A DNA stretch of 64,000 nt from ZC4RG30 sp035556135 (GTDB taxonomy: Bacteria; Pseudomonadota; Gammaproteobacteria; Steroidobacterales; Steroidobacteraceae): the NCBI GenBank assembly GCA_035556135.1, contig DATMFO010000003.1, forward strand, positions 62,001 to 126,000. The letters run 5' to 3'. Made by a program: the position numbers and the translations under genes. Positions 38,412-47,648 of the stretch are shown here, one piece after another; positions within the stretch are counted from its first letter, which is position 1; the number at the start of each line of letters is the position of its first letter. Below the pieces are notes generated by a model. That model searched no databases, was not told the origin of the DNA, and was given only the letters and a program-made list of their open reading frames with translations.

Positions 38412-38755
38412 TGGAGATCGTGTACGCACTGGCGATCGGCGTGCTTGCCGGCTCCGGGGTGTGGCTGCTGCTGCGCCCACGTACCTTCCAGGTGCTGATG
38501 GGCATCACGCTGTTGTCCTATGCCACCAACATCTTCATCTTCGGCATGGGCAGGCTGGCCCTGCACCGGGCGCCCATCATCGAGAACGCCAGGGCCGTGG
38601 ATCCCTCGCATTATGCGGATCCGGTGCCACAGGCCCTGGTGCTCACCGCCATCGTGATCGGCTTTGCCACGACTGCACTGTTCCTGGTGGTGCTGCTGGC
38701 CTTGCGCGGCACCACCGGCACCGATCATGTGGACGGCAGGGAGCCTGAGGCATGA
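38411..38755 (+). CDS. mrpC: Mrp/Pha antiporter subunit C
   Basis: 114 residues, three helices, NuoK-like: LRPRTFQVLMGITLLSYATN and DPVPQALVLTAIVIGFATTA. The start overlaps the mrpAB stop (TGATG), and its stop overlaps mrpD (ATGA). Confidence 0.94.
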   Translation: MEIVYALAIGVLAGSGVWLLLRPRTFQVLMGITLLSYATNIFIFGMGRLALHRAPIIENARAVDPSHYADPVPQALVLTAIVIGFATTALFLVVLLALRGTTGTDHVDGREPEA

Positions 38756-40398
38756 ACTTCCTGCTGCGCCACATGATCGTGCTGCCCATCCTCATCCCGC
38801 TGCTGGCGGGTGCCGCGATGCTGTTCCTGTCCGAGGCGCGCCGCGGGCTGCGGCTCACCTTGGCGCTGGGCTCGGTGACCGGCCAGCTGCTGGTGGGCTG
38901 CACCCTGCTGTACCTCACCAGCGATGCGGCAGGATTCATCTGGCCGGAGGGCGTGGGGGTCTACACCATCGGCAACTGGGCGGCGCCCTTCGGCATCGTG
39001 CTGGTGGTCGATCGACTTGCCGCGGTGATGGTCACGCTCTCGGCGGTGGTGTCGCTGGCCACCATGGTCTATGCCATCTCGCGCTGGGACCGGCCGGGTC
39101 AGCCGTTCCATTCGCTGTTCCAGCTGCTCACCATGGGGCTCAATGGCGCCTTCCTCACCGGCGACCTGTTCAACCTGTTCGTGTTCTTCGAGGTGCTGCT
39201 GGCCGCTTCCTACGGCCTCGTGCTGCGCGGCGTGGGCGCTCCACGGGTGAAGGCGGGCATGCACTACATCGTGGTGAACCTTGCTGCATCCTTCCTGTTC
39301 CTGATCGGCGTGGCGATGATCTATGGCATGGCCGGGACGCTGAACATGGCCGACCTGGCCGGCCGCGTGGCCACGCTGGATCCGCAGGATCGCGCGCTGT
39401 TTGACGCCGGCGCGGCCATCCTGGGCATCGCCTTCCTGGTGAAGGCAGGAAGCTGGCCGCTGAACTTCTGGCTGCCTGGGGCGTATTCGCTGGCACACGC
39501 GCCGGTGGCGGCGGTGTTCGCCATGATGACCAAGGTGGGCCTGTACGCCATCCTGCGCGTGGGCACCATCCTCGACGTGGACGAGCGGCTCGGCGCCGCG
39601 CTGTTCTACATCGGCACGGCCACCCTGGTGACGGCCGCCATCGCGATGCTGGGCGCCAAGCACCTTGCCAGGCTGGTGGCCTATTCCGTGCTCGCCTCGA
39701 TGGGCATCCTGCTGGCCACGCTGGGCCTGCAGGTGGATGCGCTGACGGCGCCGGTGATGTTCTACATGATCGTTTCGGTGCTGACCTCGTGCGCGTTTTT
39801 CATGCTCACGGGCATGACCGATCGCACACGCATCACCGATCCGCCGGCCGATCCGCTGGATGAGACCGCCTCGCAGACCCAGCCCATCTACGTGGCCTAC
39901 GGCATCAAGGAACCCTCGGTGTACCGGGACGATGACGATGAAGTCGGCATCCCCATCCCGGCCACCATGGCCTTCCTGGGGCTGATGTTCGTCTGCTGCG
40001 TGCTGCTGGTGACCGGCTTGCCGCCGCTGCCGGGCTTCGTGGCCAAGTTTGCCGTGCTGGCCACGGCGGTGCAGTTCACCCATTTCACCACCGTGGGTCC
40101 GGCGCTGTGGATGCTGTGCGGCGCGGTGCTGCTGTCCGGACTCACCGGCGTAATTGCGCTCAGCCGCGTGGGCATGCGGCTGTTCTGGGGCACGGTGCGC
40201 ATCACGCCAAGGCTGCGGGTGCTGGAGGCCTCGCCCGTGGCCGTGCTGGTGATGCTGTGCCTGGCATTGGGCATCTGGGCCGGGCCGGTGGCAGATTACC
40301 TGGATTCCGCGGCGCGCTCGCTGCACGAGCCTGACACCTACATCCGCGTGGTGCTGTCGCAGCGGGGCGGGGCCGTGGCGCCGGAGGAGGCACCATGA
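38752..40398 (+). CDS. mrpD: Mrp/Pha antiporter subunit D
   Basis: 548 residues, NuoN/NuoL-like membrane subunit: FFEVLLAASYGLVLRG, GIAFLVKAGSWPLNFWLPG, AYSLAHAPVAAVFAMM, ARLVAYSVLASMGILLATL. A hydrophilic insert (about 360-400, with DETASQTQPIYVAYG and YRDDDDE) interrupts the helices in the C-terminal third. Overlaps mrpC and mrpE by 4 bases each. Confidence 0.95.
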   Translation: MNFLLRHMIVLPILIPLLAGAAMLFLSEARRGLRLTLALGSVTGQLLVGCTLLYLTSDAAGFIWPEGVGVYTIGNWAAPFGIVLVVDRLAAVMVTLSAVVSLATMVYAISRWDRPGQPFHSLFQLLTMGLNGAFLTGDLFNLFVFFEVLLAASYGLVLRGVGAPRVKAGMHYIVVNLAASFLFLIGVAMIYGMAGTLNMADLAGRVATLDPQDRALFDAGAAILGIAFLVKAGSWPLNFWLPGAYSLAHAPVAAVFAMMTKVGLYAILRVGTILDVDERLGAALFYIGTATLVTAAIAMLGAKHLARLVAYSVLASMGILLATLGLQVDALTAPVMFYMIVSVLTSCAFFMLTGMTDRTRITDPPADPLDETASQTQPIYVAYGIKEPSVYRDDDDEVGIPIPATMAFLGLMFVCCVLLVTGLPPLPGFVAKFAVLATAVQFTHFTTVGPALWMLCGAVLLSGLTGVIALSRVGMRLFWGTVRITPRLRVLEASPVAVLVMLCLALGIWAGPVADYLDSAARSLHEPDTYIRVVLSQRGGAVAPEEAP

Positions 40399-40895
40399 TC
40401 CGCACCTTCGCGCGGCGCATCTCTCCCGTGCTGGTGCTGGGCCTCACCGTGCTGTGGCTGGCGCTCAACCAGAGCTTCACCTTCGGCCAGGTGGTGCTCG
40501 GACTGCTGCTGTCGGTGCTGCTGGCCTGGGCAGGCTCCACCCTGCGGCCACTGCATGCCAGGGTCCGGCGGCTGGACATCGCGCTGCTGCTGGTGGGGAT
40601 CGTGTTCTGCGACATCGTCCGTTCCAACCTGCACGTGGCGCAGGTGGTGCTGGGGCTGACGGGCAAGCGTGCATTGCGTCCGGACTTCCTCGACATCCCG
40701 CTGGACATGCGCGACCCGCACGGGATGGCCGCCCTGGCCGTGATCGTCACCGCCACGCCGGGCACGGTGTGCGCCGGCTTCGCGCCGGATGGCAGCTGGA
40801 TGCGGCTGCACGTGATCGACCTGCAGGATGAAGCGGCCCTGATCCGGCTGATCAAGGATCGCTATGAACGGCGCCTGATGAGGATCTTCGAATGA
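40395..40895 (+). CDS. mrpE: Mrp/Pha antiporter subunit E
   Basis: 166 residues. Two N-terminal helices, then a cytoplasmic domain containing VIVTATPGTVCAGFAPDGS and HVIDLQDEAALIRLIKDRYE, the MnhE signature. ATGA overlaps on both sides. Confidence 0.94.
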   Translation: MIRTFARRISPVLVLGLTVLWLALNQSFTFGQVVLGLLLSVLLAWAGSTLRPLHARVRRLDIALLLVGIVFCDIVRSNLHVAQVVLGLTGKRALRPDFLDIPLDMRDPHGMAALAVIVTATPGTVCAGFAPDGSWMRLHVIDLQDEAALIRLIKDRYERRLMRIFE

Positions 40896-41179
40896 CAGCC
40901 AACCAGATCTTCGACATTGCGGCCGGCTTTGCCGCACTGTGCTTCGTGCTGGTCATGGGCATGGCGCTGGTGCGCCTGTTCATCGGCCCCTCGGCACAGG
41001 ACCGCGTGCTGGCTTTCGACACCATGTACATCAACGGCATGGTGACGCTGCTGATACTGGGCATCCGTTCCAGTTCCAGCGTGTATTTCGACATGGCCAT
41101 GCTGATCGCCATGTTCGGCTTCGTGGGCACCGTGGCGCTGGCCAAGTTCCTGCTGCGGGGCGAGGTGATCGAGCCATGA
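40892..41179 (+). CDS. mrpF: Mrp/Pha antiporter subunit F
   Basis: 95 residues with three helices and the motif RLFIGPSAQDRVLAFDTMY, typical of MnhF/PhaF. Overlaps mrpE and mrpG by 4 bases. Confidence 0.94.
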   Translation: MTANQIFDIAAGFAALCFVLVMGMALVRLFIGPSAQDRVLAFDTMYINGMVTLLILGIRSSSSVYFDMAMLIAMFGFVGTVALAKFLLRGEVIEP

Positions 41180-41502
41180 ACGGCCAGGAGCTGCCACTCT
41201 GGGTAGTCATTCCCGCCGCGCTGCTGCTGGTCACCGGCGGGCTTGCCGCGCTGATCGGCGGCCTCGGGCTGCTGCGCATGCGCGATTTCTATTCGCGCGC
41301 GCATCCGCCCACCATGGGTACGACGATGGGCGCTGGCTGCGTGGTGCTGGCCTCGATGCTGGTCAGCTCGGCGCTGCTGCATCGTCCGGTGTACCACGAA
41401 CTGCTGATCGCGCTGTTCGTGGTGATCACCGCGCCGGTGACCGCCATCCTGCTGTTCCGGGCGGCCATCGCCCGACGCAAGGACCGCGAGCCCGGACCCT
41501 AG
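41176..41502 (+). CDS. mrpG: Mrp/Pha antiporter subunit G
   Basis: 108 residues with three helices and the MnhG signature GLGLLRMRDFYSRAHPPTMG. It is the last gene of the antiporter operon. Its TAG stop shares the palindrome CTAG (41499-41502) with the TAG of the convergent gamma-glutamyltransferase gene. Confidence 0.94.
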   Translation: MNGQELPLWVVIPAALLLVTGGLAALIGGLGLLRMRDFYSRAHPPTMGTTMGAGCVVLASMLVSSALLHRPVYHELLIALFVVITAPVTAILLFRAAIARRKDREPGP

Positions 41503-43310
41503 CGAGGTTCGGTCTGGCGCGCTGCGGCCCCGCGCGGTGCGCGCTGCCGCTCGATCTGGATGGCGACGCCCTCGCGCCGCGGATCCGCACCGCCCTCGAA
41601 GCCCTGCTCGCGCGCCACGATGAGGTTGAGGCCGGAATTCTCCCCGGCCACCTCGCGCACCGTGAAGCCGGCCGCAGCGAGCATGCGGGCCCAGGACCGT
41701 CCGGTCTCGTCAGAAGTCTCTACGCTCACCGTCGGGCCGCGTGCAACGATGTTGGGCAGCGCAGCTGCATCCTGGGCACTGCGGTTCCAGTCGAGCACGG
41801 CCACCAGCGACTTGGCCACGTAGCCCACGATGGAGTTGCCGCCCGGCGAGCCGGTCACCATGTGCACATCGCCCGCAGGGTCGAGCACGATGGTAGGCGA
41901 CATCGACGAACGCGGCCGCTTGCCCGGGCCTGGCGCATTGGCCACCGGTTTGCCGGAAAGCGTTGGCGGACGCGTGAAATCGGTGAGCTGGTTGTTGAGC
42001 ACGAAGCCGTTGGTCCAGCGCGAGGAACCGAAGGGACCTTCCACCGTGGCGGTGAAGGCCACGGCATTGCCATCGAAGTCCACGATCGACAGGTGCGTGG
42101 TGCCCGGGCGGGGCGCGTCCGCTGCCTGGCCCCACATGTCGATCACGGGCTGGCCGCGCAGCACGGCGCCTGGGTCCCCGGGGCGGGGCGCGTCGCCGGG
42201 CTTGAAGCCTGCGTGCGCGCGCGAGCGGATGTATGCCGGATCCAGCAGGTCACGCACCGGTACGGTGACCTTGCCCGGATCGGCGACGTAGTGGTCGCGA
42301 TCCGCATAGCCGAGCTGCTGCGCCATCACGAAATTGCGCAGTTTCGCGGCCTCGCTGCCCGCATTGCCGCCCGATCCCAGCTCTGCATACAGCGAGAGGA
42401 TGAGGTTCATCGCCACGCCACCGGAGGAGGCGGGCGGAGCCGAGCACACGATGTATATCCTGTAGGGGCCGCAGAGCGCCGGTGATTCGATCACGCGGTA
42501 ACTGGCGAGATCCTGCAGCGAGAGTTCCCCCGGAATCTCGCCGCTGTGCACGGCCGCCACGATGTCCCTGGCGATGCTCCCCGCATAGAACGCAGCCGGG
42601 CCCTCGCTGGCAATCCTGCGCAGCGTGGCGGCATAGGCCGGGTTGGTGCGGCGGTCGCCCACGGCCAGCGGCTTGCCGCCGGGAAAGAAATATTGGCCGG
42701 ATTCCGGTTTGCGCCCCAGCGGCCCGTTCTGGAATCGCGCGCCCAGCGATGCGGCCAGGCGCGGTGAAACGATGAAGCCTTCCTCGGCAAGACGGATGGC
42801 CGGTTCGAAGAGCTTGTCCCAGGGCAGCTTGCCGTGGCGTTCATGCGCTGCCTTGTACAGCGCGATGGTGCCGGGCACTCCCACCGAACGGCCGGACTGC
42901 ACGGCCTGCGCATAGCCGAGGTTCTGACCGTTCACGGTGAAGTAGTCGGCGGTGGCGGTGGCCGGTGCGGTTTCGCGTCCGTCGAAGCTGGTGGTGCGAC
43001 GACTGGCGCGATCGTGCACCACCATGTATCCGCCGCCGCCCAGGCCCGAGCTTTGCGGCTCCACCAGCCCGAGCACCGCATGCACGGCGATGGCAGCGTC
43101 CACCGCGCTGCCACCCTGGCGCAGGATGGAAAGGCCAGCCTCGACGGCACGAGGATCGGCGGCCGCGACCATGGCCTTGTCTTCAAGGCGCCAGGTGCTG
43201 GACGCAGGCGAGCCGGTGCTGGCAGCACCCGGTCCCGCGCAGGAGGGCAGGGTGAATGCCGCGACGACGGCAAGCAGCGCGACACCGGCGCGCCGGGTCA
43301 GGGAGTTCAT
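41499..43310 (-). CDS. ggt: Gamma-glutamyltransferase (GGT), lipoprotein form
   Basis: 603 residues of an N-terminal-nucleophile hydrolase. The signal sequence ends in a lipobox-like LPSC (about residue 24). The large subunit has GGSAVDAAIAVHAVLGLVEP and SSGLGGGGYMVVHD. The processing site/nucleophile is T404 in GTTHLSIVDFDGNAV, matching T391 of E. coli GGT, and SPTIVLDPAGD with SPGGNSIV follows. It cleaves gamma-glutamyl bonds of glutathione in the periplasm. Upstream in-frame codons would remove the signal from the N-terminus, so ATG 43310 is chosen. Confidence 0.92.
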   Translation of the reverse strand: MNSLTRRAGVALLAVVAAFTLPSCAGPGAASTGSPASSTWRLEDKAMVAAADPRAVEAGLSILRQGGSAVDAAIAVHAVLGLVEPQSSGLGGGGYMVVHDRASRRTTSFDGRETAPATATADYFTVNGQNLGYAQAVQSGRSVGVPGTIALYKAAHERHGKLPWDKLFEPAIRLAEEGFIVSPRLAASLGARFQNGPLGRKPESGQYFFPGGKPLAVGDRRTNPAYAATLRRIASEGPAAFYAGSIARDIVAAVHSGEIPGELSLQDLASYRVIESPALCGPYRIYIVCSAPPASSGGVAMNLILSLYAELGSGGNAGSEAAKLRNFVMAQQLGYADRDHYVADPGKVTVPVRDLLDPAYIRSRAHAGFKPGDAPRPGDPGAVLRGQPVIDMWGQAADAPRPGTTHLSIVDFDGNAVAFTATVEGPFGSSRWTNGFVLNNQLTDFTRPPTLSGKPVANAPGPGKRPRSSMSPTIVLDPAGDVHMVTGSPGGNSIVGYVAKSLVAVLDWNRSAQDAAALPNIVARGPTVSVETSDETGRSWARMLAAAGFTVREVAGENSGLNLIVAREQGFEGGADPRREGVAIQIERQRAPRGAAARQTEPR

Positions 43311-43404
43311 CGGGTTGAGCCTAGCACCGGCGCGTTGCAGCGATCCATCAGCCACAGGGTCGGAAACGGCCAGAGGACCTGCCGGCTGCAGATACTGACA
43401 GCTC

Positions 43405-44136
43405 TCAGACCTCGCGCCGTGCCATCTCCACCCATTCCTTGTGGATGCTGTTGTAGTGACGGCCGGCAATGCGGCTTTCGTTGACCACCTTCTGGAACAG
43501 CGCCTGCGCTTCGCCATTGCGCCCCTGGCGCTTGAGGATGGCGGCCAGCCGGCAGGCTGGCTCCGGCCCGGAGTAGTAGCCCACCAGCGATTCGTACTCG
43601 ATCACTGCTGCGCCGGTCTCGCCCAGCGCTTCGCGCGCCCGCGCATAGAGCAGGTGGCCTTCCGGCGAGGTGTGCTCCGGATGGCGCTCCTTCAGCAGGT
43701 CGAGCGCAGCCACGGTTCCGGCCGGGTCACCCTGCCCGAACTTCGCCCGCGCCAGGCCCATCAGCAGTACCGGGTCGTCCGCATGCACGCCGCGCATCGC
43801 GCGCTGGTACAGCTCCGCGGCTTCTGCGTAGCGCTCCTTCGCCAGGCATTCCTCCGCGAGCACGACGGTGTTCTGCACGGTGTCGGCCACCGCGAACTTC
43901 TCGCTGGCGTGCCTGAAGCCGCGGTCGGGGTTGGCGAGCTTCGTCAGCTTGCGGCGCATGTTCACGCCCGTGCGACTGCCGGTCCATTCCGGCAGCAGCT
44001 CGACGATCACATAGGCCAACGTGCCCACCAGCGGGAAGAACAGCACGACGAAGATCCAGGTCATGTTGCGCCCGGTCTTCACGATATGGATGACCAGCGC
44101 GAGCTGGATCACCAGCGAAAGAATGAGGTAGGGCAT
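43405..44136 (-). CDS. Membrane-anchored TPR protein with PLDc_N-like anchor
   Basis: 243 residues. Two N-terminal hydrophobic helices (MPYLILSLVIQLALVIHIV and MTWIFVVLFFPLVGTLAYVI) resemble the PLDc_N two-helix anchor. They are followed by TPR-like helical repeats (ECLAKERYAEAAELYQRAM, LARAKFGQGDPAGTVAALDL and LAAILKRQGRNGEAQALFQ). A similar arrangement, without phospholipase domain, occurs in conserved hypothetical proteins. It is probably a scaffold in the inner membrane; function unknown. It stands between ggt and an aldehyde dehydrogenase, all on the minus strand. Confidence 0.7.
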   Translation of the reverse strand: MPYLILSLVIQLALVIHIVKTGRNMTWIFVVLFFPLVGTLAYVIVELLPEWTGSRTGVNMRRKLTKLANPDRGFRHASEKFAVADTVQNTVVLAEECLAKERYAEAAELYQRAMRGVHADDPVLLMGLARAKFGQGDPAGTVAALDLLKERHPEHTSPEGHLLYARAREALGETGAAVIEYESLVGYYSGPEPACRLAAILKRQGRNGEAQALFQKVVNESRIAGRHYNSIHKEWVEMARREV

Positions 44137-44150
44137 GGATGGCCTTGCGC

Positions 44151-45566
44151 TCAGGACCTCAGCACGCTGATCACCTGGGGTTCCATGTAAGCCTCCAGGC
44201 CCATCCGCGAGTACGTGCGGCCGATGCCCGATTCCTTCGCGCCGCCGAAGGGCACGTCAGCCGCGGTGATGCGGTGCTGGTTCACCCAGGCCGTGCCCAC
44301 TTCCAGGCGTGCGGCGATGGCGGTGGCCCGGGCGGTGTCGCGGCTCCACACAGAGCCGGCGAGGCCGAAGCGGGTGTCGTTGGCGCGCGCCACCGCATCA
44401 TTCACATCGCTGAAGGGCAGCACCGGGAATACGGGGCCGAACTGCTCCTCGGCCACCAGGCGATCCCTCTCGCCAAGGCCGGTGACCACCGTGGGCGCCA
44501 CGAAATAGCCGCCACCGGCAGGAAGCGTGCCTTCATCCATCCGGCCGTGCTGCCGGGCGTCGTCCTTCAGTTCGCAGACCCGCTCGTACTGGCGGCGGTT
44601 CTGGATGGGACCCAGCGTGGTGGCCGGATCAAGGCCATCACCCAGCTTCGCCTGCCGCGCCTCGGCGGCCAGCGCGGCGCACAGCGCCTCGTAGATGTCC
44701 TCGTGGGCATAGATGCGCTTCACGGCCATGCACACTTGGCCGCTGTTCACGGTGGCAGCGAAGAACAGCTTCTTCGCCACATCGGCGACGTCGACATCGG
44801 GCAGCACGATGGCCGCGTCGTTGCCGCCCAGTTCCAGCGTCACGCGCTTGAGAGTGCCAGCGGCGCCGGCCATCACCTTCTTGCCGGTAGCCACCGAGCC
44901 AGTGAAGGAGATCTTGTCGATGCCCGGGTGCGCCGTCATCAGGGCGCCCAGTTCATCGCCGCCGGACAGCACACTGACGACGCCGGCTGGCAGGATCCCG
45001 CGCAGCAGCTCGCCAATGCGCAGCGTGGTGAGCGGCGTGAATGGCGAGGGCTTGATGATGGCGCAATTGCCGGCGTAGAGCGCCGAGGCCAGCGGGCCGG
45101 CAGCCAGGTTCACGGGCGCATTCCAGGGCGTGATGATGCCGGCCACGCCCAGCGGCCTCCAATGCAGCTCGATGAGGCGCTGCGCGTTGTCGAGGATGGT
45201 CTCCGGCGCGATGCGGATCTTGGTCATGCCCACCGACAGGGTGCCGGCGCGGGCGATCTCGTCACGTGACTGGCCCACCGGCTTGCCCTGCTCCTGCGTG
45301 AGCAGGCGCGCCAGGGGCTCCTTGTGGGCCTCGAGCGCTGCGGCGATGCGCGCGACATGACCGGCCCGCTCCTCGAACGACAGCGCGCGCCAGGCGGGAA
45401 ATGCGCGCCGGGCCGCCGCTACCGCCATATCCAGTTCTGCCGCGCCGGCGGCGGGGCAGGTGGCGAACACCTTCCCGGTGGCAGGATTGACCACCTCGAG
45501 CTTTGCGGAGGTCTGTACGAGCTGGCCGTCGATCAGCAGGCCATACGGGGCGTTGAAATCGATCAT
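44151..45566 (-). CDS. NAD(P)-dependent aldehyde dehydrogenase
   Basis: 471 residues. Family motifs are present: ITPWNAPVNLAAGPLASAL, the nucleotide-binding SFTGSVATGKKVM, the glutamate in TLELGGNDAAIVLPD, and the catalytic cysteine in NSGQVCMAVKR. C-terminal FGGAKESGIGRTYSRMGLEAY. The aldehyde is unknown. Because it lies 92 bases from divergent ligC, vanillin, syringaldehyde or a related aromatic aldehyde is conceivable, but this is inference. Confidence 0.88.
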   Translation of the reverse strand: MIDFNAPYGLLIDGQLVQTSAKLEVVNPATGKVFATCPAAGAAELDMAVAAARRAFPAWRALSFEERAGHVARIAAALEAHKEPLARLLTQEQGKPVGQSRDEIARAGTLSVGMTKIRIAPETILDNAQRLIELHWRPLGVAGIITPWNAPVNLAAGPLASALYAGNCAIIKPSPFTPLTTLRIGELLRGILPAGVVSVLSGGDELGALMTAHPGIDKISFTGSVATGKKVMAGAAGTLKRVTLELGGNDAAIVLPDVDVADVAKKLFFAATVNSGQVCMAVKRIYAHEDIYEALCAALAAEARQAKLGDGLDPATTLGPIQNRRQYERVCELKDDARQHGRMDEGTLPAGGGYFVAPTVVTGLGERDRLVAEEQFGPVFPVLPFSDVNDAVARANDTRFGLAGSVWSRDTARATAIAARLEVGTAWVNQHRITAADVPFGGAKESGIGRTYSRMGLEAYMEPQVISVLRS

Positions 45567-45658
45567 GGGTGTTCCGGAGGGGCGGGGACGGGGTTGCGCG
45601 TCGGAGGGGAGAACTCGGGGTGGTAAGATACCGGTTCAACGTTCGAGGTTCATCCCAC

Positions 45659-46597
45659 ATGAAAATTGGTCTGGCAGGACAGGGCGCCTTCGGCATCAAG
45701 CACCTGGAGGCAATCCGCAACATCCCCGGCATCGAGGTCATTACCATCACCGGCGGCAACCAGGAGTCCACCCGCGAGGTGGCCCAGAAATTCGGCATCC
45801 CGCATTACACGGGTGACCTGGCCGAGAGCCTGAAGCAGCCGGGCCTGGAGGCGATGATCCTGGCCACGCCCACGCAGATGCATGCAAATCAGGCCATCCA
45901 GTGCCTGAAGGCCGGCAAGCACGTGCAGGTGGAGATCCCGCTCGCCGACACCCTTGCCGATGCCGAGGCCGTGGTGAAGGCGCAGCAGGAGACGGGCCTT
46001 GTGGCCATGTGCGGCCACACCCGCCGCTTCAATCCCAGCCACCAGTGGATCCGCAAGAAGATCGTGGCTGGCGAGCTGAAGGTGCTGCAGATGGACGTGC
46101 AGACCTATTTCTTCCGCCGCACCAACATGAACGCGCTGGGCAAGCCGCGCAGCTGGACCGACCACCTGCTGTGGCACCACGCCGCGCACACGGTGGACCT
46201 GTTCCAGTACCAGACGGGTGAGGAAGCTTCAGTCGCCCGCGGCGTGGAAGGCCCGCACCATCCGGATCTGAAGATCGCGATGGACATGAGCATCCAGATG
46301 AAGACGCCGAAGGGCGCGGTGTGCACGCTGTCGCTGTCGTTCAACAACGATGGGCCGCTGGGCACCTTCTTCCGCTACATCTGCGACAACGGCACCTACA
46401 TCTGCCGCTACGACGACCTGTTCAATGGCAAGAACGAGCAGATCGATGTGTCGAAGGTCGACGTGTCGATGAACGGCATCGAGCTGCAGGACCGGGAATT
46501 CTTCGCGGCGATCAAGGAGGGCAGGGAGCCCAATGCCAGCGTCGCCCAGGTGCTCCCGGCCTACCGCACGCTCGACCGCATCGAGAAGTCGCTCTAG
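45659..46597 (+). CDS. ligC: 4-carboxy-2-hydroxymuconate-6-semialdehyde dehydrogenase (LigC-like)
   Basis: 312 residues, Gfo/Idh/MocA fold. N-terminal Rossmann MKIGLAGQGAFGIKHL; LATPTQMHANQAIQ and KHVQVEIPLADTLADAEAV (the family's usual EKP lysine is replaced by EIPL, as I recall for LigC); then GHTRRFNPSHQWI, SWTDHLLWHHAAHTVDLF and SLSFNNDGPLGTFFRYI. These blocks are essentially those of LigC of Sphingobium SYK-6, which oxidises the ring-fission product of protocatechuate to 2-pyrone-4,6-dicarboxylate with NADP+. Its TAG shares a CTAG with the convergent reductase stop. Confidence in LigC identity is high for work from memory. Confidence 0.88.
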   Translation: MKIGLAGQGAFGIKHLEAIRNIPGIEVITITGGNQESTREVAQKFGIPHYTGDLAESLKQPGLEAMILATPTQMHANQAIQCLKAGKHVQVEIPLADTLADAEAVVKAQQETGLVAMCGHTRRFNPSHQWIRKKIVAGELKVLQMDVQTYFFRRTNMNALGKPRSWTDHLLWHHAAHTVDLFQYQTGEEASVARGVEGPHHPDLKIAMDMSIQMKTPKGAVCTLSLSFNNDGPLGTFFRYICDNGTYICRYDDLFNGKNEQIDVSKVDVSMNGIELQDREFFAAIKEGREPNASVAQVLPAYRTLDRIEKSL

Positions 46598-47589
46598 CGG
46601 TCGAGGATCTTCATCATCGCCGGCGGGTGACGCTCGCCGGCCACCTGCGCAGCAAGCTCGTCGATGTGCGAGACCTGCGCGGGTGACAGCGCGACGCGCG
46701 CGGCGCTGAGATTGTCTTCGAGGTGCCGGCGCGACTTCATCCCCGGAATCGTCACCACGCGCGGCGAGCGCGACAGCACCCACGCAATGGCCACCTGCGC
46801 GGCGGTGCCACCCAGTTCCGATGCGATCCGGCGGATCTGCGCCACCAGCGCGGCGTTCTGCGCCGCGGCGGTTTCCTGGAAGCGCGGATGACTGCGGCGA
46901 TGGTCGCCCTCGGGCAGGTCGGTGGCGCGGCCGAAATTGCCGGCCAGGAAGCCGCGCCCCAGCGGACTGTAGGACACGAAGGTCACGCCCAGTTCCTCGC
47001 AGGCGGCGAGCACGCCTGCCTCCGGGTCGCGTGACCAGATCGAATATTCACTCTGCACGGCCGCGATGGGCAGCACCTTGCAGGCGCGGCGCAGGGTGGC
47101 CTCGCTGCATTCGGACAGCCCGGCGTAGCGGATCTTGCCGGCCTCAACCAGCCGCGCCAGCTCGCCAGTGGATTCCTCGATGGGCACGGTCTTGTCGATC
47201 CGGTGCAGGTAGAAGAGGTCGATGTAGTCCGTGCCGAGGCGCGCCAGGCTGGCATCGCACGAGGCGCGGATGGTTTCCGGCCGGTTGTCCACCAGGGCGC
47301 CGCCATCGGGGCTGCGGCTCAGGCCGCACTTGGTGGCGATGAACAGCCGCTGGCGGAAGGGCGCCAGCACTGCGCCCACGAATTTCTCGTTCTCGCCCAC
47401 CTGGTAGCTGGCGGCGGTGTCGAAATGGTCCACGCCGGCCTCGACGGCGGCCAGCAGCGTGGCGCGCGCCTCCTCGTCGTCACGGCGGCCATACCAGCCC
47501 ACCAGGCCCATGCAGCCGAAGCCGATGGGTGCGACGCTGGCAGGTCCACGGCCCATGGGCCGGCGGGTGTTTGCGGATGTGTTTTCCAT
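46594..47589 (-). CDS. Aldo/keto reductase
   Basis: 331 residues, TIM-barrel reductase of the AKR superfamily. The catalytic tetrad is visible: Asp and Tyr in DHFDTAASYQVGENE, Lys in FIATKCGLS, His in LFYLHRIDKTVP. The NADP-binding end reads VAIAWVLSRSPRVVTIPGMK. It resembles AKR11/12-type general aldehyde reductases. Located between ligC and ligJ, divergent from ligJ; it may act on aromatic or muconate semialdehydes, but the substrate is unknown. A second Met five codons upstream (GTG start 47604) is less likely. Confidence 0.88.
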   Translation of the reverse strand: MENTSANTRRPMGRGPASVAPIGFGCMGLVGWYGRRDDEEARATLLAAVEAGVDHFDTAASYQVGENEKFVGAVLAPFRQRLFIATKCGLSRSPDGGALVDNRPETIRASCDASLARLGTDYIDLFYLHRIDKTVPIEESTGELARLVEAGKIRYAGLSECSEATLRRACKVLPIAAVQSEYSIWSRDPEAGVLAACEELGVTFVSYSPLGRGFLAGNFGRATDLPEGDHRRSHPRFQETAAAQNAALVAQIRRIASELGGTAAQVAIAWVLSRSPRVVTIPGMKSRRHLEDNLSAARVALSPAQVSHIDELAAQVAGERHPPAMMKILDR

Positions 47590-47633
47590 AGGGTGGGGCA
47601 CCATACCGCATCGGCGCGGCGCCGGCAGCCTGC

Positions 47634-47648
47634 CCCGGTGGCACCGGG
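47634..47648. promoter_or_regulatory. Palindromic operator candidate in the AKR-ligJ divergent promoter
   Basis: CCCGGTG, centre G, CACCGGG: a perfect 7-bp inverted repeat. It ends 8 bases before a TATCAT (47657-47662) that resembles a -10 element, which in turn lies 23 bases before the ligJ ATG. The position within the promoter of ligJ and upstream of the reductase makes it a candidate regulator-binding site. No regulator gene is in the window next to it. Confidence 0.4.

Noticed and set aside
36675..38480. Long open frame (601 codons) antisense to mrpA
   Set aside because: It is a shadow of the high-GC sense gene; composition is rich in Arg, Gln, His and Ala, with no domain, and the sense protein is clearly MrpA.
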